Shown piece by piece: positions 6,850 to 13,228 of a DNA stretch of 13,228 bases. Source of the DNA: JBGTIS01 sp041745535 (GTDB lineage Bacteria; Bacteroidota; Bacteroidia; Cytophagales; Cyclobacteriaceae); contig JBGTIS010000133.1 in NCBI GenBank assembly GCA_041745535.1, positions 1 to 13,228 on the forward strand, written 5' to 3'. The notes under the pieces are model-generated. The model did no database searches and was not told the DNA's origin. It saw nothing but the letters and a program-made list of their open reading frames with translations. A program made the translations under genes and the position numbers. Every line of letters begins with the position of its first letter. The stretch's first letter is position 1.

Positions 6850-8946
6850 ATGGATGAAAAAGAAAAACAGCTGGACCAGGAAACCAAAGGTTCAGGCGAG
6901 CATTTAACAACCAATCAGGGTGCGCGCATCAGCGACAACCAGAATTCATTAAGAGCGGGGTCCCGAGGGCCTACCCTGATGGAAGATTTTATTTTCAGGG
7001 AAAAAATAACGCATTTCGATCACGAACGGATTCCGGAGCGCGTTGTGCATGCCCGGGGTGCGGGCGCGCACGGTTATTTTCAGCCTTACGAATCGCAGGC
7101 TGATATTACCAAAGCAGGATTTTTGCAGGACCCCGGTAAGGCTATTCCTGTTTTTGTGCGGTTTTCTACGGTAGCAGGCTTTCGGGGTTCAGCCGATACG
7201 GCCCGCGATGTACGAGGTTTTGCCGTTAAATTTTATACCGACGAAGGTATTTTTGATTTGGTAGGCAACAACATTCCTGTTTTCTTTATTCAAGATGCCA
7301 TTAAGTTTCCGGACCTGATTCACTCGGTAAAGCCGGAACCGCACAACGAAATACCGCAGGCCGCTTCGGCACATGATACCTTTTACGATTTTATTTCGCT
7401 GGTGCCCGAATCTATGCACATGATGATGTGGGTGATGTCTGACCGCGCCATTCCCCGTAGTTTCAGCATGATGGAAGGGTTTGGTATCCATACCTTCCGC
7501 ATGATTAATGAAAAGGGCGAATCACATTTTGTAAAATTTCACTGGAAGCCTGTGCTGGGAACACATTCGCTGGTATGGAATGAAGCCCAGACCATTGCCG
7601 GTAAAGACCCGGATTTTCACCGACGCGACTTGTGGGAATCCATAGAAGATGGCAATTTCCCGGAATACGAATTTGGTGTGCAGGTAATTCGGGAAGATGA
7701 GGAGTTCCGGTTCGATTTTGATATTCTGGATGCTACCAAACTATGGCCCGAAGAAGAAGTACCCGTACGGAAAATTGGTAAAATGGTGCTAAATCGCAAT
7801 CCCGATAACTACTTTGCCGAAACCGAGCAGGTAGCTTTTCACCCTGGTCATATTGTTCCGGGTATCGATTTTTCAAACGATCCTTTGTTGCAAGGCCGTT
7901 TGTTTTCCTACACCGATACCCAGCTGATCAGGCTGGGAGGTCCTAACTTTGCCGAAATTCCTATTAACCGGCCTACTTGTCCGGTACATAATAATCAGCG
8001 CGACGGGTACATGCGGCAAACTATTAACAAGGGCCGGGTAAGTTACGAACCCAATTCTTTGGCACAAGGGTGCCCCATGCAAAACCCGGAAAACCTGAAA
8101 GGATTTGTAAGCTATGCCGAAAAAATGGATGGCGTAAAAGTGCGTGAGCGCAGCGAAAGTTTCAAAGACCATTATACGCAGGCTACTCTTTTTTGGAATA
8201 GCATGACAGCGGTTGAAAAACAGCACATTATCGATGCTTTTAGTTTTGAGTTAAGCATGGTAGACCACATGCATATCCGGGAAAGAATGGTAGACCATCT
8301 GAATCATATTCATATGGATCTGGCAACGGGTGTGGCGGAAAATATAGGTGTGGCACCACCCACAGCAACCAAAGCGAAAGATTATGATAAAAAGTCGCCT
8401 GCTTTGAGCCTGGAAAATACGAGAAAAAATACCATAAAAGGCCGCAAAGTGGCTATTCTGGTAGCTGAAGGCTTTAATGGCAAAGAAGTGATGCAGGTGA
8501 AGGATTATCTGACCAAGGCTGGAGCTAAAGCAGAGATTATTACCAAAGTGTTGGGAAAAGTGAAAGACAAGGATGGAAAGGCGATGGAAGCCGATAAAAC
8601 CCTGCTTTCAGCCCCTTCGGTAAAATATGACGCGGTGTATATTCCGGGCGGACAAAAAAGTGTAGAAGCTTTACAGCAACAGGGCGATGCTCTCCATTTT
8701 GTAAATGAGGCTTTCAAGCATTGCAAGCCCATAGCTGCCACTGGCGAAGGTTGTGATTTCCTGAAAGCATCGGCAATTACAGGCGTAGATATAGCCGATG
8801 AAGGTAGTACCGATTTGGTTGCCGAAAAAGGCGTGTTAAGTATGAGAGAGGGCGCTTCTCTGGATAATTTTTCCAGGAAATTTGAAGAAGCGATTGCCCG
8901 GCACCGGCACTGGGAAAGGGAAAAAAAAGACAAAGTACCGGCATAG
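6850..8946 (+). CDS. katE: Catalase HPII type, large-subunit (clade 2)
   Basis: This haem enzyme of 698 residues breaks down hydrogen peroxide in the cytoplasm. Against the remembered E. coli HPII numbering (753 residues), every key residue appears with a constant offset of 61. These are distal H67 (R-V-V-H-A-R-G), S106, N140 (V-G-N-N), R350 and proximal Y354 (R-L-F-S-Y-T-D-T-Q). H331 (A-F-H-P-G-H) is equivalent to the HPII His that is covalently linked to the tyrosine. The barrel core is followed by helices to about 500, a linker, and a flavodoxin/DJ-1-like C-terminal domain (531-690, V-A-I-L-V-A-E-G-F). In that domain the usual nucleophile Cys of DJ-1/PfpI enzymes is a Gly (A-A-T-G632-E-G), so it is structural, as in HPII. 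The N-terminal extension is shorter than in E. coli by those 61 residues. The gene is monocistronic and ends at a hairpin terminator. Peroxide or stationary-phase control is plausible, but no operator is visible. Confidence 0.97.
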   Translation: MDEKEKQLDQETKGSGEHLTTNQGARISDNQNSLRAGSRGPTLMEDFIFREKITHFDHERIPERVVHARGAGAHGYFQPYESQADITKAGFLQDPGKAIPVFVRFSTVAGFRGSADTARDVRGFAVKFYTDEGIFDLVGNNIPVFFIQDAIKFPDLIHSVKPEPHNEIPQAASAHDTFYDFISLVPESMHMMMWVMSDRAIPRSFSMMEGFGIHTFRMINEKGESHFVKFHWKPVLGTHSLVWNEAQTIAGKDPDFHRRDLWESIEDGNFPEYEFGVQVIREDEEFRFDFDILDATKLWPEEEVPVRKIGKMVLNRNPDNYFAETEQVAFHPGHIVPGIDFSNDPLLQGRLFSYTDTQLIRLGGPNFAEIPINRPTCPVHNNQRDGYMRQTINKGRVSYEPNSLAQGCPMQNPENLKGFVSYAEKMDGVKVRERSESFKDHYTQATLFWNSMTAVEKQHIIDAFSFELSMVDHMHIRERMVDHLNHIHMDLATGVAENIGVAPPTATKAKDYDKKSPALSLENTRKNTIKGRKVAILVAEGFNGKEVMQVKDYLTKAGAKAEIITKVLGKVKDKDGKAMEADKTLLSAPSVKYDAVYIPGGQKSVEALQQQGDALHFVNEAFKHCKPIAATGEGCDFLKASAITGVDIADEGSTDLVAEKGVLSMREGASLDNFSRKFEEAIARHRHWEREKKDKVPA

Positions 8947-8962
8947 TGAAATGCTAACTAAT

Positions 8963-8999
8963 AAAAAAAGAGCAGGTGTGAATACTTGCTCTTTTTTTT
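8963..8999. terminator. Bidirectional hairpin terminator
   Basis: The 12-nt arm AAAAAAAGAGCA (8963-8974) pairs with TGCTCTTTTTTT (8987-8998) around a 12-nt loop. On the plus strand the T-run follows the GC core, ending the catalase transcript 16 bp after its stop. On the minus strand the complementary T-run would serve the gene ending at 9068. Confidence 0.85.
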
Positions 9000-9067
9000 A
9001 TGCCCTGCCTACATGATTACGCATCGTATATTGACGCTACGCAATAGCAAATATTTAATCAAAAGAG

Positions 9068-9445
9068 TTATGCGGATGGTTTTATATTTTTTAGCACAGC
9101 GATAATTCTTCTGTCCAAAAGGTTGTTGAAGCCCAACGCTTCCCATATATGACTGTGAACAAATTGGCTGATAGTATCTTTATTCAGATGAAATACAATT
9201 CCATTGTGGGGAGCCACTGAGGATTTCTGTAGATAGGAAAAATCAAGATTGCCTTCAGGAGTTAAATTATTGCTGACTAACACCAAAAGCTCTTTTTCCT
9301 TTACTTCCAGCAGATCGTCTGCATACACATTTTCTGCCGCAAGCAGGTTGACAATAGTTTTGAATTCGTCATTGTCCAGCAGGAATCGCAATGGTGATTG
9401 AGACGAGGACAAATTAACCTTTGATATTGTAAGAGTAGATGACAT
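9068..9445 (-). CDS. Hypothetical protein, 125 residues
   Basis: I do not recognise this protein. It is soluble, without signal peptide or membrane segment, and near neutral to slightly acidic. The N-terminal part (1-18) is Ser/Thr-rich. The middle contains an acidic helix-like stretch (38-52) leading into a hydrophobic strand L-L-V-L-V, and the C-terminus ends in a helix with L-L-D-R-R-I-I-A-V-L-K-N. His80, His86, His97 and His99 are scattered and do not form an obvious metal motif. Normal amino-acid composition, good length and the absence of a competing ORF suggest it is real. The 37% or so G+C of sampled sequence is on the low side. It stands alone, sharing a bidirectional terminator with the catalase gene. 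The palindrome at 9481-9496 lies 36 bp upstream of its start and could regulate it. Confidence 0.6.
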   Translation of the reverse strand: MSSTLTISKVNLSSSQSPLRFLLDNDEFKTIVNLLAAENVYADDLLEVKEKELLVLVSNNLTPEGNLDFSYLQKSSVAPHNGIVFHLNKDTISQFVHSHIWEALGFNNLLDRRIIAVLKNIKPSA

Positions 9446-9761
9446 AATTAATTTTTAATGAATACAGGAATGGTATTTACAAATGGTTTACCATTTTATA
9501 TAGCACCTGAAATACTATGCATAGAGCCTGTTTTGCATCCTATTTAATTCCATATCTGGGAATTAGTCCTATATAGAGATTGAGTTTCAGGCCTGAGCAA
9601 AGGAATGGGCTTTAAAAAAAAATACATTTTTCTTTTTCATTCAACAAAAGTTATTGAGACGGATTTACTAAATTTTATTCTTTCTTATTTTCTGATTATC
9701 CTATTAGATTGGGCAATTTCGCGTAAATTTCATTTACTTCGATGAGGTAATCAAGCAGCTT
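9446..9761. promoter_or_regulatory. Divergent intergenic region with several palindromes
   Basis: This 316-bp region separates the hypothetical gene (minus) from the epimerase operon (plus). I find no gene in it. Within 9481-9596 there are four small dyads: AAATGGT-TT-ACCATTT (9481-9496), CTATGCATAG (9515-9524), AATTCC/GGAATT (9546-9564) and TCAGGCCTGA (9587-9596). The rest is T-rich. A near-match to the Bacteroidota -7 element, TAAATTTC, sits at 9724-9731 but lacks a correctly spaced partner. Confidence 0.5.
9481..9496. promoter_or_regulatory. Inverted repeat, 7-bp arms, candidate operator
   Basis: AAATGGT and ACCATTT form perfect 7-bp arms separated by two bases. It lies 36 bp upstream of the hypothetical gene's start on the minus strand. 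That is a typical place for an operator, but no regulator can be named. Confidence 0.35.
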
Positions 9762-10838
9762 ATGAAATTAATTACACATTCTTTTATTCTTCGTATCAAA
9801 GAACGTTTCAGGGTAGCTCATTCTGTTCGCGACCAGCAGGAAACCCTGATCGTAGAATTGCGGGATACTGATGCGCAGGGAAATCCCATCAGTGGCCTGG
9901 GAGAAGCTACCGCCAATACCTATTACCAGGTTTCTGTAGAAAATATGGCCCATGAACTGGAGCGCATTCGGGAGCGGATTGAAGATTTTGATCTGATTCC
10001 CTCTTCCAGTGCACGGCCTGATGAAGGCAGTCCGGAAGTTTTCTGGAAAAAAATTCATCCACTGTTGCAGAACAACCCTTTCGCGCTTTGCGCGCTGGAC
10101 ATAGCCATGCACGACTTGTATGGAAAGAAACTGGGCAAACCATTGTACAAACTCTGGGGGCTTTCCCCGGAAAAAGCACCTGTTTCTAATTATACCATTG
10201 GTATCGACAGCATCGATAAGATGGTGCGAAAAATGAAAGCGTTTCCCTGGCCTTTGTACAAAATTAAACTGGGCACGGAAGAAGATCTGGAGATTGTAAG
10301 GGCGCTTCGCCAGCATACCGACGCGACTTTCCGGGTAGATGCCAATTGCGCCTGGACGGCCGATGAAGCCATTAAGAATGCCATAGCACTGGAAAAACTG
10401 GGAGTAGAATTTATTGAACAACCTTTGCGTGCCGACGATAGGGAAGGGATGAAAGAAGTTTTTAAAAAATCGGTATTACCGGTAATTGCCGACGAAAGTT
10501 GTATTGTGGAAAATGATGTAGCCAAATGCCATCAGCATTTCCATGGTGTGAACATTAAACTGACCAAATGTGGCGGGATTACACCCGCCCGCCGCATGAT
10601 TGGCGAGGCCCGCAAACTGGGCATGAAAGTAATGATTGGCTGCATGACCGAATCAACCATTGGGATTTCGGCAATCGCGCACCTGGCACCTTTGCTGGAT
10701 TATGTGGATATGGATGGCGCTTTGCTGCTGGCAGAAGATATTGCCACCGGCGTAAAAGTAAATGAAAACGGCATACAGTTTTCTGAGGAAAATGGCACCG
10801 GCGCCCGGTTGAATGTTTTCCAAAAGAAAGTGAACTGA
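9762..10838 (+). CDS. Dipeptide epimerase (enolase superfamily)
   Basis: This 358-residue enzyme belongs to the muconate-lactonizing subgroup of the enolase superfamily and epimerises the second residue of dipeptides using Mg2+. The barrel carries Y-K167-I-K169 (first acid/base Lys pair), metal ligands D193 (R-V-D-A-N), E219 (F-I-E-Q-P) and D244 (I-A-D-E-S), and the second catalytic Lys in N-I-K-L-T-K-C-G-G (K266 or K269). The pair G-C-M-T-E-S (293-298) and D316-M-D318, the D-x-D motif that grips the substrate's amino group, mark the L-Ala-D/L-Glu-type epimerases. The capping domain is about 1-125. The substrate is not readable: relatives prefer L-Ala-D-Glu from murein or hydrophobic or cationic dipeptides. 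The likely role is recycling of murein peptides or peptide scavenging in the cytoplasm. It is the first gene of a two-gene operon with the PLP enzyme (34-bp gap). Confidence 0.93.
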   Translation: MKLITHSFILRIKERFRVAHSVRDQQETLIVELRDTDAQGNPISGLGEATANTYYQVSVENMAHELERIRERIEDFDLIPSSSARPDEGSPEVFWKKIHPLLQNNPFALCALDIAMHDLYGKKLGKPLYKLWGLSPEKAPVSNYTIGIDSIDKMVRKMKAFPWPLYKIKLGTEEDLEIVRALRQHTDATFRVDANCAWTADEAIKNAIALEKLGVEFIEQPLRADDREGMKEVFKKSVLPVIADESCIVENDVAKCHQHFHGVNIKLTKCGGITPARRMIGEARKLGMKVMIGCMTESTIGISAIAHLAPLLDYVDMDGALLLAEDIATGVKVNENGIQFSEENGTGARLNVFQKKVN

Positions 10839-10872
10839 AAATACAGCAATTGATCATCCTAAATCAGTCAGT

Positions 10873-11928
10873 ATGCTGGTAACTCATTCGCTTCCCGGAA
10901 GAACCATCAGGGTGGAAGGGAAAGAACTACTTTACTTCAGTGGTACCTCCTATTTAGGAATGGGACACAACGAATTTTTCCGGCAACAGGTGCTGGAAGG
11001 TATGGTACAATATGGCTCTAACTATTCCAGTTCCCGGTCATCTAACCTGCAACTTGCTGTATTTGAGGAAGCTGAAAACTGGCTCGCCCATTTTACCGGT
11101 GCCGAAGCAGCTTTAACCTTTTCGTCAGGGTACCTGGCCGGACAGGCAGCCATACATGCCTTGCGGCAATCGGATATATTTTTATACGCGCCCGGAACCC
11201 ATCCTGCCCTTTGGCGCGATAGTCAGGATGGCTATACAGGAACTTTTACCGAATGGGCGTCCCAATTACCGGAAACAATAGAACAATGCAAAAATCAGAA
11301 CATCGTTATTGCCTGTAATTCTCTGGACCCCCTGTATGCCGAAAAATATAGTTTTGACTGGCTGGCTGATTTACCTACCGACCAATCAATCACGATAGTA
11401 GTAGACGATTCGCATGGATTGGGCATTATGGGAAGAAATGGCGCGGGAATTTTTCCTGAATTAATGGCAAAATCAACTCATCATAATCTGATTGTAGTAA
11501 GTTCATTAGGCAAAGCCTTTGGCGTACCGGGCGGCGTAGTATTGGGTAATAAGGAATTTATTAACAATTTATGGAAAAGCCCTTATTTCGCGGCAGGTTC
11601 CCCCATTCCTCCGGTTTATCTGTATGCTTTTCTGCAATCAGACTCTATATATCAGGAAGCAAGAGCCAAACTTACCACCAATATTCTGAACTTTAAGCAA
11701 AGTCTCATTCATTTAAACTTATTCAAGCATTTTGATAATTATCCTGTATTCTATACCAAAGAAAACAGCTTGTATGAAGCTTTAAAACCCCAATGTATTC
11801 TTTCCAGCTTTCCCTATCCTGATCCGAGCGGCAAGCCTATTACCCGTGTGGTTTTGAATAGCTTACACCAGCAAGCGGATATTGAACTGCTTGCCGATTT
11901 GATTAATAAATATAGCCAGCAAATTTAG
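10873..11928 (+). CDS. PLP enzyme of the alpha-oxoamine synthase-like class
   Basis: This 351-residue enzyme is a fold-type I PLP enzyme, nearest in appearance to 8-amino-7-oxononanoate synthase and glycine C-acetyltransferase. It shows F-S-G-T-S-Y-L-G-M (22-30), matching the family's N-D-Y-L-G-L entry motif, S-S-G-Y-L-A (84-89), the cofactor-stacking H110 (G-T-H-P), V-D178-D-S-H181-G-L-G contacting the PLP ring, and the Schiff-base lysine K214 in S-L-G-K-A-F-G. It is about 35-50 residues shorter than typical AOS enzymes, because it begins almost at the entry motif. The E-G-V-F-S-M-D-G segment common in AOS enzymes is replaced by A-C-N-S-L-D-P-L (147-154). The acyl-CoA condensation reaction is therefore not secure; an aminotransferase, aldolase-like or other PLP reaction is possible. 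It lies 34 bp behind the epimerase, probably in one transcript, suggesting a shared amino acid or peptide substrate. Confidence 0.85.
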   Translation: MLVTHSLPGRTIRVEGKELLYFSGTSYLGMGHNEFFRQQVLEGMVQYGSNYSSSRSSNLQLAVFEEAENWLAHFTGAEAALTFSSGYLAGQAAIHALRQSDIFLYAPGTHPALWRDSQDGYTGTFTEWASQLPETIEQCKNQNIVIACNSLDPLYAEKYSFDWLADLPTDQSITIVVDDSHGLGIMGRNGAGIFPELMAKSTHHNLIVVSSLGKAFGVPGGVVLGNKEFINNLWKSPYFAAGSPIPPVYLYAFLQSDSIYQEARAKLTTNILNFKQSLIHLNLFKHFDNYPVFYTKENSLYEALKPQCILSSFPYPDPSGKPITRVVLNSLHQQADIELLADLINKYSQQI

Positions 11929-11985
11929 CTTAAATAATGAAAAGCAGCATGCTTGGTGCTGGAAGTATTGAGAGAGAGGGAAAGG

Positions 11986-12109
11986 AGAAGATTGAAGAGG
12001 TCTGTAAAATTTTTAAGTTATTCGTTAATCGTTATTTGTGAGAAACAATTAACAAATAACGAACAACGAATAATTTATTAAACCTATAGTCTCCCACCTT
12101 CAATCTTCT
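11986..12109. repeat. Nested inverted repeat built on heptamer units
   Basis: In the 214-bp gap between convergent genes, outer arms AGAAGATTGAAG (11986-11997) and CTTCAATCTTCT (12098-12109) pair perfectly over 12 bp. Inside them, TTATTCGTT (12018-12026) pairs with AACGAATAA (12065-12073), and CGTTATTTGT (12030-12039) with ACAAATAACG (12052-12061), around a 12-nt loop. The inner right arm is four tandem 7-mers of the form AACRAAY (12044-12071, first unit less exact). The inner left arm is the same unit inverted, about three copies (12020-12040). It probably ends transcription from both sides, or it is a mobile repeat. Confidence 0.75.
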
Positions 12110-12142
12110 TATTTTTATCCTATTCCATTGGTAGCAATATAT

Positions 12143-13228
12143 TTAATTAACAACAGGAGACTGGTATACCCAGGCTTCTTTCGTACAAATGATATTGGTT
12201 TCGTAACCACCGGTAATCAGTACCCGGTTATCGTGAAGGCGGGTCGCTGTAGTATATTGTAAAATTTTATGAAAGCTACCTGGTATTTCGATAAAATGGC
12301 CAGTGGTTGCATCGTATAGTTCGGCAAATTCTGCCCCTCCGGCTACCAGTACATTTCCATTTTCCAATAATACGGTTGCATTCATATGCTTGAACCGGGG
12401 CACGTGCATATTTTCTGCAGGAGTCCATTTATTTTTCTCCAAATCATAAATTACAGCGGTGGCGAATTTACCATTCCAGTCACGATTGTCCGATCCGCCG
12501 GTAATTAGCAACCGGTTGTTGCTGAGTAAGGTAGCGGCATATTTATGTTTAACAGGCTGATTGGAAACAGTTGGTAATGGGACTGAAGTTTCAGTTTTCG
12601 GATCATATAATTCACCAGCCAGATTACTTCCTATTAAAAGCACTTTTCCGCTTTTCAGTAAAAGCGCATTGTTAGTACCGTTAATGGTTTTCATGTTACC
12701 TCCTGGTTTAAACGTACCGGTTTCCGGATCGTAAATTTCAACAGAAGTAGTTGGGTCATTGCCTATAAGTCCACCGGCTACCAATACCCTGCCGTCGGAT
12801 AACAGGGTGGCCGAGCAACTCATCCGCGGCACCTGCATAGTTCCGCTGAGGGTAAATTCACCAGTTTCCGGATCATATAGTTCGGCTACTTTGCTGTATT
12901 GATCAACGTTTCCTACAGTTCCACCCACAATCAGCACCATTCCATTATTGAGCAGTACGGCACTATGGCCTGCCCTTTTTCCGTGCATGTTACCGGTATA
13001 GGAAAATTTGTTTATTACCGGGTCAAACAATTCCGCGCTGTTTTTGAAATCTTCCTGGCTGTCGAAACCACCGGTAACCAGCACTTTCCCATTGGGTAGA
13101 AAAGTGGAGGTATGAACGGCTCTTTCCTCCTGCATAGAACCTGTAAGGGTAATGGCGCCCTGAGGCGAAACCATCGCGGTATCTTTATTTCTGCAGGAAA
13201 TAAAAACAATAAAACATACAACTGCTGC
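12143..13228 (-). CDS. Kelch-type propeller lipoprotein, 5' end cut off
   Basis: The reading frame is open from the window edge to the stop at 12143, so the gene begins outside the window. The first ATG in view (13172-13174) is internal. Upstream of it the frame reads a hydrophobic run ending in F-V-I-S-C-R-N-K, a good lipobox with its Cys at 13193-13195, so this is an exported lipoprotein. The mature part (about 350 residues) contains seven copies of a kelch-like unit, a strand L-[LIV]-x-G-G preceded by an A-x-L-L-x-[DN]-G-x turn and followed by E-[LI]-[YF]-D. The diglycine positions, counted from the internal Met, are 35, 84, 134, 182 (G-S instead), 226, 279 and 322. It is likely a seven-bladed beta-propeller. 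Such lipoproteins serve as surface binding or scaffold proteins in Bacteroidota, and galactose-oxidase-like folds are another possibility. No catalytic residues are evident. Confidence 0.87.
   Translation of the reverse strand, partial: AAVVCFIVFISCRNKDTAMVSPQGAITLTGSMQEERAVHTSTFLPNGKVLVTGGFDSQEDFKNSAELFDPVINKFSYTGNMHGKRAGHSAVLLNNGMVLIVGGTVGNVDQYSKVAELYDPETGEFTLSGTMQVPRMSCSATLLSDGRVLVAGGLIGNDPTTSVEIYDPETGTFKPGGNMKTINGTNNALLLKSGKVLLIGSNLAGELYDPKTETSVPLPTVSNQPVKHKYAATLLSNNRLLITGGSDNRDWNGKFATAVIYDLEKNKWTPAENMHVPRFKHMNATVLLENGNVLVAGGAEFAELYDATTGHFIEIPGSFHKILQYTTATRLHDNRVLITGGYETNIICTKEAWVYQSPVVN

Noticed and set aside
9743..9747. GAGGT as a Shine-Dalgarno site for the epimerase
   Set aside because: It is about 14 nt from the ATG, too far to be a good site, and none of the other genes shows such a site.
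9768..10421. 217-codon minus-strand ORF
   Set aside because: It is antisense to the epimerase, whose active-site motifs are unambiguous. Long antisense ORFs are common in such genes.
12044..12071. Possible CRISPR or short tandem array
   Set aside because: The units are 7 nt with no spacers, and they pair with an inverted set, so this is a repeat hairpin and not CRISPR.
13015..13221. 68-codon minus-strand ORF in a different frame at the window end
   Set aside because: The kelch frame continues through the same stretch with a proper lipobox, so the other frame is a shadow.

Overview
The window looks like a chromosomal stretch from a Bacteroidota, most likely a cytophagia-type organism. This rests on the type of aconitase and dipeptide epimerase, the absence of Shine-Dalgarno sequences before the starts, AT-rich intergenic DNA around moderately GC-rich genes, and a Bacteroidota-style lipoprotein. 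I infer the lineage from gene content; no rRNA or other phylogenetic marker is present.

Layout. Positions 1-547 hold AT-rich DNA with two small hairpins and the C-terminal remnant of a DDE transposase (minus strand). At 740-1696 (+) lies a membrane-anchored or exported bicupin. It converges on an aconitate hydratase at 1764-3722 (-). A 306-bp divergent intergenic region with a perfect 14-bp palindrome leads to a DUF697-type membrane protein at 4029-4955 (+). This converges on an AT-rich FkbM-type methyltransferase at 5042-5872 (-). Next come a DUF4126 membrane protein at 6137-6616 (+) and a large-subunit, HPII-type catalase at 6850-8946 (+) closed by a strong hairpin terminator. A small unrecognised gene at 9068-9445 (-) follows. 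A palindrome-rich 316-bp intergenic region precedes a likely two-gene operon: a dipeptide epimerase (9762-10838, +) and a short PLP enzyme of the alpha-oxoamine synthase fold (10873-11928, +). The last intergenic region carries a nested inverted repeat built from heptanucleotide units. The window ends in a seven-bladed kelch-type propeller gene (12143 to the window edge, -) whose 5' end is cut off but which shows a lipobox.

How the genes work together. Most are single-gene units in alternating orientation: central metabolism (aconitase), peroxide defence (catalase), surface or extracellular functions (cupin, kelch lipoprotein, FkbM methyltransferase) and membrane proteins of unknown role (DUF697, DUF4126). 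The only convincing functional pair is epimerase plus PLP enzyme, separated by 34 bp. The epimerase acts on dipeptides, classically in murein-peptide recycling, and the PLP enzyme has lost parts of the usual AOS motif set, so its reaction is open. I see no CRISPR array, tRNA, rRNA, prophage or recognisable defence system. The most unusual items are the epimerase/PLP pair, the aconitase lacking the canonical first cluster cysteine, and the heptamer-built inverted repeat.
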